Below are positions 61,517 through 64,000 of a stretch of DNA of 64,000 nucleotides, in pieces. Origin of the DNA: Pseudoflavonifractor sp. Marseille-P3106. Its GTDB lineage: Bacteria > Bacillota > Clostridia > Oscillospirales > Oscillospiraceae. The translations under genes were made by a program, and so were the position numbers. Below the pieces are notes generated by a model. It was not told where the DNA came from, did no database searches, and saw nothing but the letters and a program-made list of their open reading frames with translations. Position 1 is the first letter of the stretch. Every line of letters starts with the position of its first letter. Location: contig LT827126.1 of assembly GCA_900169975.1 (NCBI GenBank), positions 961,723-1,025,722 on the forward strand, read 5' to 3'.

Positions 61517-62332
61517 ATGAAGGGAGCGACCACCATACAGGAACGCCTTTGGGAACTGCGCAAGGACAAAGGCTTAAATTTGGAAGAACTGGCAGAGAAG
61601 ACGGGAATTTCAAAATCCGCCCTTGCCAGCTATGAATCTGATGATAACAAAGAAATCAATCACGGCAACCTTATCACACTGGCAGACTTTTACCAGGTAT
61701 CCATTGACTATCTGTTTTGCCGAACGGAAAACCGGGAGCAGATCAACACCCCTCTGTCCGAATTACATTTGAACGATGAAGCTGTGGCGCTTTTGAAAAG
61801 TGGCCGGATCAATAACCGGCTGTTGTGTGAGATGATTTCCCACGAAAAATTTGCGGAACTGATGGCTGACGCAGAAATCTATGTGGACGGGATAGCAACC
61901 ATGCACTTCCACGACACAAACAGCTCACTGGCTGCTTTACGGGCTATGATACTGGAAAAACATCCCGAAGCTACGGCAGACCGGGCAATCAAAGTATTGG
62001 AAGCCTGTCAGGTAGAGGAAGAAGATTTTTTCTGCCATGTGACGCACAAAACATGGGACGTCATTCTCCACGACATACGCAAGGCGCACGAAAATGACAG
62101 TGAAAGTGCGCCGGATACCACGCCTGCCGATGAACTGATACGGGAAGTACAAAAGGCCATGCAATCGCCGGGGGACAGGGTTCAGCAATTCACGGAGATA
62201 TTCTGCAAGGCATTCCGGCTCAAATATAAGCGGCTCTCACAAGAGGAACGAAGCCTTTTGAAAAAGCTGTTCAAGAAATCCCCGCTGATAAAAAACTCCG
62301 GCATGAACTTCCGGCGCAGAGTGTGGAAATGA
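61517..62332 (+). CDS. XRE-family regulator with long C-terminal region
   Basis: The ATG at 61,517 follows GAAGGAG. The 271-residue protein has an N-terminal HTH (LRKDKGLNLEELAEKTGISK, then GNLITLADFYQVSIDYLF) and a 200-residue helical region that may sense a ligand. It is the only complete forward gene of the IME and is placed between the mobilisation operon and the cargo. It could repress mobilisation genes. Confidence 0.85.
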   Translation: MKGATTIQERLWELRKDKGLNLEELAEKTGISKSALASYESDDNKEINHGNLITLADFYQVSIDYLFCRTENREQINTPLSELHLNDEAVALLKSGRINNRLLCEMISHEKFAELMADAEIYVDGIATMHFHDTNSSLAALRAMILEKHPEATADRAIKVLEACQVEEEDFFCHVTHKTWDVILHDIRKAHENDSESAPDTTPADELIREVQKAMQSPGDRVQQFTEIFCKAFRLKYKRLSQEERSLLKKLFKKSPLIKNSGMNFRRRVWK

Positions 62333-62377
62333 AAACTACCGTTGTGGGAATGGGTGTTCCTGCAACGGCAGCTTTGA

Positions 62378-63142
62378 TTATATATGAATTTGGAAATCCT
62401 GAAACTTAAACAATCCATTTCCCTGTTTGAGTTTTCCGGCTCTCTCTAATTGTGCAAATCCGGCTTCAATATCAGCTATCAAAGAAACGGGAATGTCCAA
62501 CTGATGGTGTCCGGGCAGAACTTTTTTAATATTGTATTTCCGTATCCGCCTTATAGATTGATAGAATAGATGCGGGTCGGTAGTTGGGTAAAATGCGTCC
62601 AGGCTTCCCTTGTATATCAAATCCCCGGAATACAAATAGTTTCGTTCTGGTTCGTAAAAGCAACAATGTCCGGGAGAATGTCCCGGCGTGTGAATAACCT
62701 GAATTTCCCGCCCGCCTAAATTCAAAAAATTGCCATCATGTAAGATTCTTTGTGGCATACCTTGAAAAATCTGATAAGCGTTAATATCAAAATCTCTTGG
62801 AAAATCACAAGGAAGTCTTGTCAAATTGTTCTTCACAACTTGCAACGGTATTGGAAACCTGACCGATAACCAGTCCTTTTCCGCTTCATGTACGGCGATA
62901 TTATCAAAATACTTATGCCCGCCAATGTGATCCCAATGAACATGAGTAGTAACTGCTACAACAGGCAGCTCTGTCAAAGAGTCCACAATTTTTCTGATGT
63001 TGGAAACGCCTAAACCTGTATCAATGAGAACAGCATATTTCTCTCCGCATAGTAAATAGCAGTGTGTTTCTTCCCAGTGCTTGTATTCGCTAATAGAGAA
63101 TGTATCACGGTCTATTTGCTCAATGGTAAACCAATTATCCAT
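62378..63142 (-). CDS. Metallo-beta-lactamase-fold hydrolase
   Basis: The 254-residue protein has the MBL motif HVHWDHIGGH (residues about 82-91), a second His in IHTPGHSPGHCCFYE (about 150-160) and the later SGDLIYKG (Asp). It is a zinc hydrolase of the glyoxalase II-like branch, cytoplasmic, without a signal peptide; substrate unknown. AT-rich compared with the IME backbone. There is no good reason to call it a beta-lactamase. Confidence 0.88.
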   Translation of the reverse strand: MDNWFTIEQIDRDTFSISEYKHWEETHCYLLCGEKYAVLIDTGLGVSNIRKIVDSLTELPVVAVTTHVHWDHIGGHKYFDNIAVHEAEKDWLSVRFPIPLQVVKNNLTRLPCDFPRDFDINAYQIFQGMPQRILHDGNFLNLGGREIQVIHTPGHSPGHCCFYEPERNYLYSGDLIYKGSLDAFYPTTDPHLFYQSIRRIRKYNIKKVLPGHHQLDIPVSLIADIEAGFAQLERAGKLKQGNGLFKFQDFQIHI

Positions 63143-63177
63143 TCTGCATAATTACCTCCAACAACTGAATTTTCCTG

Positions 63178-63597
63178 TTAAAACCACTTTGCATTTTCAT
63201 CTCTGAAATGTGGTATAATGCCATCTTTATACGGGTCATACCGATTTTCGTTACAACCAAATTCTTTTAAGAGAGCAATCTTGCCATCTGGCGTCCATTC
63301 TATCAGTGATATTCCATCAAACGCTTCTACGTTACCGGCGTCCATCTTATTTTTGAAATACCATTCAACAATGGTCTGATTGCCTTTATGGAAAAATTGT
63401 TTGATGTCCCATTGCAAGACAGTTCCACGGGTATTCCATTCATCAAACCAAAGTTTTATTTTCTTGGAACCGTGGTACTCTGGCCCCCAACTTTCAATAT
63501 ATACGGCATTATCTGAAAACACATCAAATATACCTAAATCTTTTTTTGCAAGCCACATATCAAACCAAAGTCTGATAATTCTTTCTCTATTGTCCAT
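63178..63597 (-). CDS. SnoaL/NTF2-like protein
   Basis: The 139-residue protein has the NTF2-like pattern: FDMWLAKKDLGIFDVFSDNA, VYIESWGPEYHG, then WDIKQFFHKGNQTIVEWYFK. Such proteins are small-molecule enzymes or binding proteins. It lies between the hydrolase and the XRE gene, likely in one transcript, so the two cargo proteins might act on the same compound. Confidence 0.75.
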   Translation of the reverse strand: MDNRERIIRLWFDMWLAKKDLGIFDVFSDNAVYIESWGPEYHGSKKIKLWFDEWNTRGTVLQWDIKQFFHKGNQTIVEWYFKNKMDAGNVEAFDGISLIEWTPDGKIALLKEFGCNENRYDPYKDGIIPHFRDENAKWF

Positions 63598-63615
63598 TTC
63601 ACAGCACCTTCCTCG

Positions 63616-63840
63616 TTAATTTGATATTTCAGCTTTTTCGTCCTGCTCTAATTCAATCACATCTAAAATACCACAATTCAGGGCTTCGCAGATACGAACC
63701 AGCGTTTCCATGCTGATATTCTTGCCTTTACCCATATTGGCAATCATATTTGTGGTAAGACCGGCGGCAAGCCGCAAGTCCTCTTTTCTCATGCCATGCT
63801 CTTTCAAGGTGTTCCATAATGGCTGATAGCTAATGTGCAT
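63616..63840 (-). CDS. XRE-family regulator at the right end of the IME
   Basis: From the ATG at 63,840 the protein has 74 residues: YQPLWNTLKEHGMRKEDLRL, LTTNMIANMGKGKNISME, ICEALNCGILDVIE, the Cro/HTH_26 type. It is expressed from the promoter at 63,883-63,911, almost identical to the recombinase promoter at 55,092. It may therefore repress both itself and the recombinase. Confidence 0.83.
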   Translation of the reverse strand: MHISYQPLWNTLKEHGMRKEDLRLAAGLTTNMIANMGKGKNISMETLVRICEALNCGILDVIELEQDEKAEISN

Positions 63841-63882
63841 AGGCGTCCCGCCTCTCTTTCCATCGCCATGTGTTCTGCACCC

Positions 63883-63911
63883 ATTATAGCAGAAATCTTG
63901 TGTTTTCACAA
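63883..63911 (-). promoter_or_regulatory. Promoter at the right end of the IME
   Basis: On the reverse strand TTGTGA (63,906-63,911), 17 bases, TATAAT (63,883-63,888). From -35 to -10 it agrees with the recombinase promoter in all but four or so positions, including the shared AAACACAAGATTT spacer. Confidence 0.72.
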
Positions 63912-63982
63912 TATTTCTTGACCGCACCGCCGGTTCTGTCTGGATTGTGCTTTTCCTTTCTTCGCTTTTATTACATCTAATT

Positions 63983-64000
63983 AGCCATAAGCTGCTTGAT
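63983..64000 (-). other. Right attachment site of the IME and 5' remnant of maff2
   Basis: AGCCATAAGCTG (63,983-63,994) mirrors the left site. Read on the reverse strand, 64,000-63,985 codes for IKQLMA in the frame of Maff2, and would continue with GGGVVLIG at 53,264. After the join the IME sequence gives a stop (AAT TAG), so the host protein is cut. Confidence 0.8.

Larger units (their letters stand above)
53264..63994. mobile_element. Integrative mobilizable element in maff2
   Basis: About 10.7 kb, bounded by near-identical 12-bp core sequences inside the two halves of maff2. It encodes a large serine recombinase, VapE-like ATPase, CHC2 primase-like protein, MobA/MobL relaxase and candidate oriT, but no type IV secretion genes, so it must use a conjugative helper such as the host ICE. 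Insertion of serine-recombinase IMEs into maff2 of Tn1549-type ICEs has been described for streptococci; I state this from memory. Confidence 0.85.
119..64000. mobile_element. Tn1549-like integrative conjugative element, left end to beyond the window, interrupted by an IME
   Basis: The element carries its own integration genes (tandem serine recombinases, 200-5,556), a MobC/relaxase pair with a candidate oriT (19,155-21,023) and a type IV secretion operon (VirB4, PrgI, CD1112/TrbL-like, NlpC/P60 hydrolase, topoisomerase III, 35,463-53,161). The left boundary is placed where recombinase-fragment similarity stops, near 119. The right end is not in the window: the split maff2 gene shows that ICE sequence resumes at 63,985 and continues. 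A VirD4/TraG coupling protein is not visible and would be expected there. Confidence 0.8.

Noticed and set aside
62378..63142. Calling the MBL-fold protein a beta-lactamase (antibiotic resistance)
   Set aside because: The fold and HxHxDH motif are shared by many hydrolases; there is no signal peptide and the surrounding motifs fit the glyoxalase II-like branch better.
1..64000. CRISPR arrays, tRNA or rRNA genes
   Set aside because: Looked for regular spaced repeats and for tRNA arms. Repeats present are the hsdS inversion sites, the 42-bp pair and the GTTGCCG cluster, none with CRISPR spacing; no tRNA-like fold was recognised.

Overview
The window is almost entirely mobile DNA from a Firmicutes host, most likely a gut Clostridia (Oscillospiraceae or Lachnospiraceae type). 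The grounds are the gene families present: large serine recombinases in tandem, a Tn1549/CTn-type relaxase and MobC, VirB4/PrgI/CD1112-type transfer genes, DUF4315/DUF4366 proteins, TnpW-like and Maff2 proteins, and AGGAGG-type ribosome binding sites. No chromosomal housekeeping gene, rRNA or tRNA is visible, so the species cannot be fixed.

Three layers of mobile DNA appear nested. (1) Bases 1-122 are a fragment of a foreign large serine recombinase, so the main element seems to lie inside, or abut, another mobile element. (2) From about 119 to beyond the right edge lies an integrative conjugative element (ICE) of the Tn1549-like superfamily. (3) Between about 53,264 and 63,994 a 10.7 kb integrative mobilizable element (IME) interrupts the ICE's small maff2 gene. 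The 3' end of maff2 is at 53,201-53,277 and the IKQLMA codons of the 5' part are at the last bases of the window.

ICE layout. 200-5,556 (-): three full-length large serine recombinases plus a small resolvase-like protein without the catalytic serine. 5,771-8,443 (-): small protein, sigma-like HTH protein, zinc ribbon and ImmA-like protease. 8,559-19,132 (+): XRE repressor with a palindromic operator, two more HExxH proteins, then accessory genes (AlkZ-like, flavodoxin, SRPBCC, macro-HTH protein, Y-family polymerase with YolD partner, VWA and SIMPL proteins). 19,155-21,023 (+): candidate oriT, mobC, relaxase. 21,200-29,794: a type I restriction-modification system with its own XRE regulator, a tyrosine recombinase and two extra hsdS half-genes bounded by four copies of a 14-bp repeat, which is an invertible specificity locus. 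29,826-33,986 (+): NYN-domain nuclease, DinG-like helicase and an unknown protein. 34,263-35,319: SLOG protein and XRE. 35,463-53,161 (-): the transfer operon, read from high to low coordinates: CD1112/TrbL-like membrane protein, MT-A70 methylase, XF1762 protein, PrgI, VirB4, unknown acidic protein, DNA methyltransferase, NlpC/P60 hydrolase, DUF4315, DUF4366, topoisomerase III, PAPS-reductase-like protein, ArdC-like antirestriction protein, MutS-I-like protein, TnpW-like protein, ArdA/DUF3846 protein and a Cys-rich protein. The coupling protein (VirD4/TraG) is not seen and would be expected past the right edge.

IME layout (mostly -): large serine recombinase, small protein, VapE-like ATPase, CHC2 primase-like protein, MobA/MobL relaxase, membrane protein plus XRE, an IncQ-like candidate oriT, DUF3847, a winged-helix replication-type protein, a Cys-rich protein related to the one in the ICE, an XRE regulator (+), and AT-rich cargo (MBL-fold hydrolase, SnoaL-like protein, XRE).

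The most notable points are the shufflon-like hsdS locus on an ICE; a shared C-terminal tail (basic stretch then DMEL or EIEL) on three ICE antirestriction-type proteins and on the IME relaxase, which could be a secretion signal; the NYN-DinG gene pair; and two nearly identical promoters at the two ends of the IME. All family calls are by eye from protein motifs; no database search was run.
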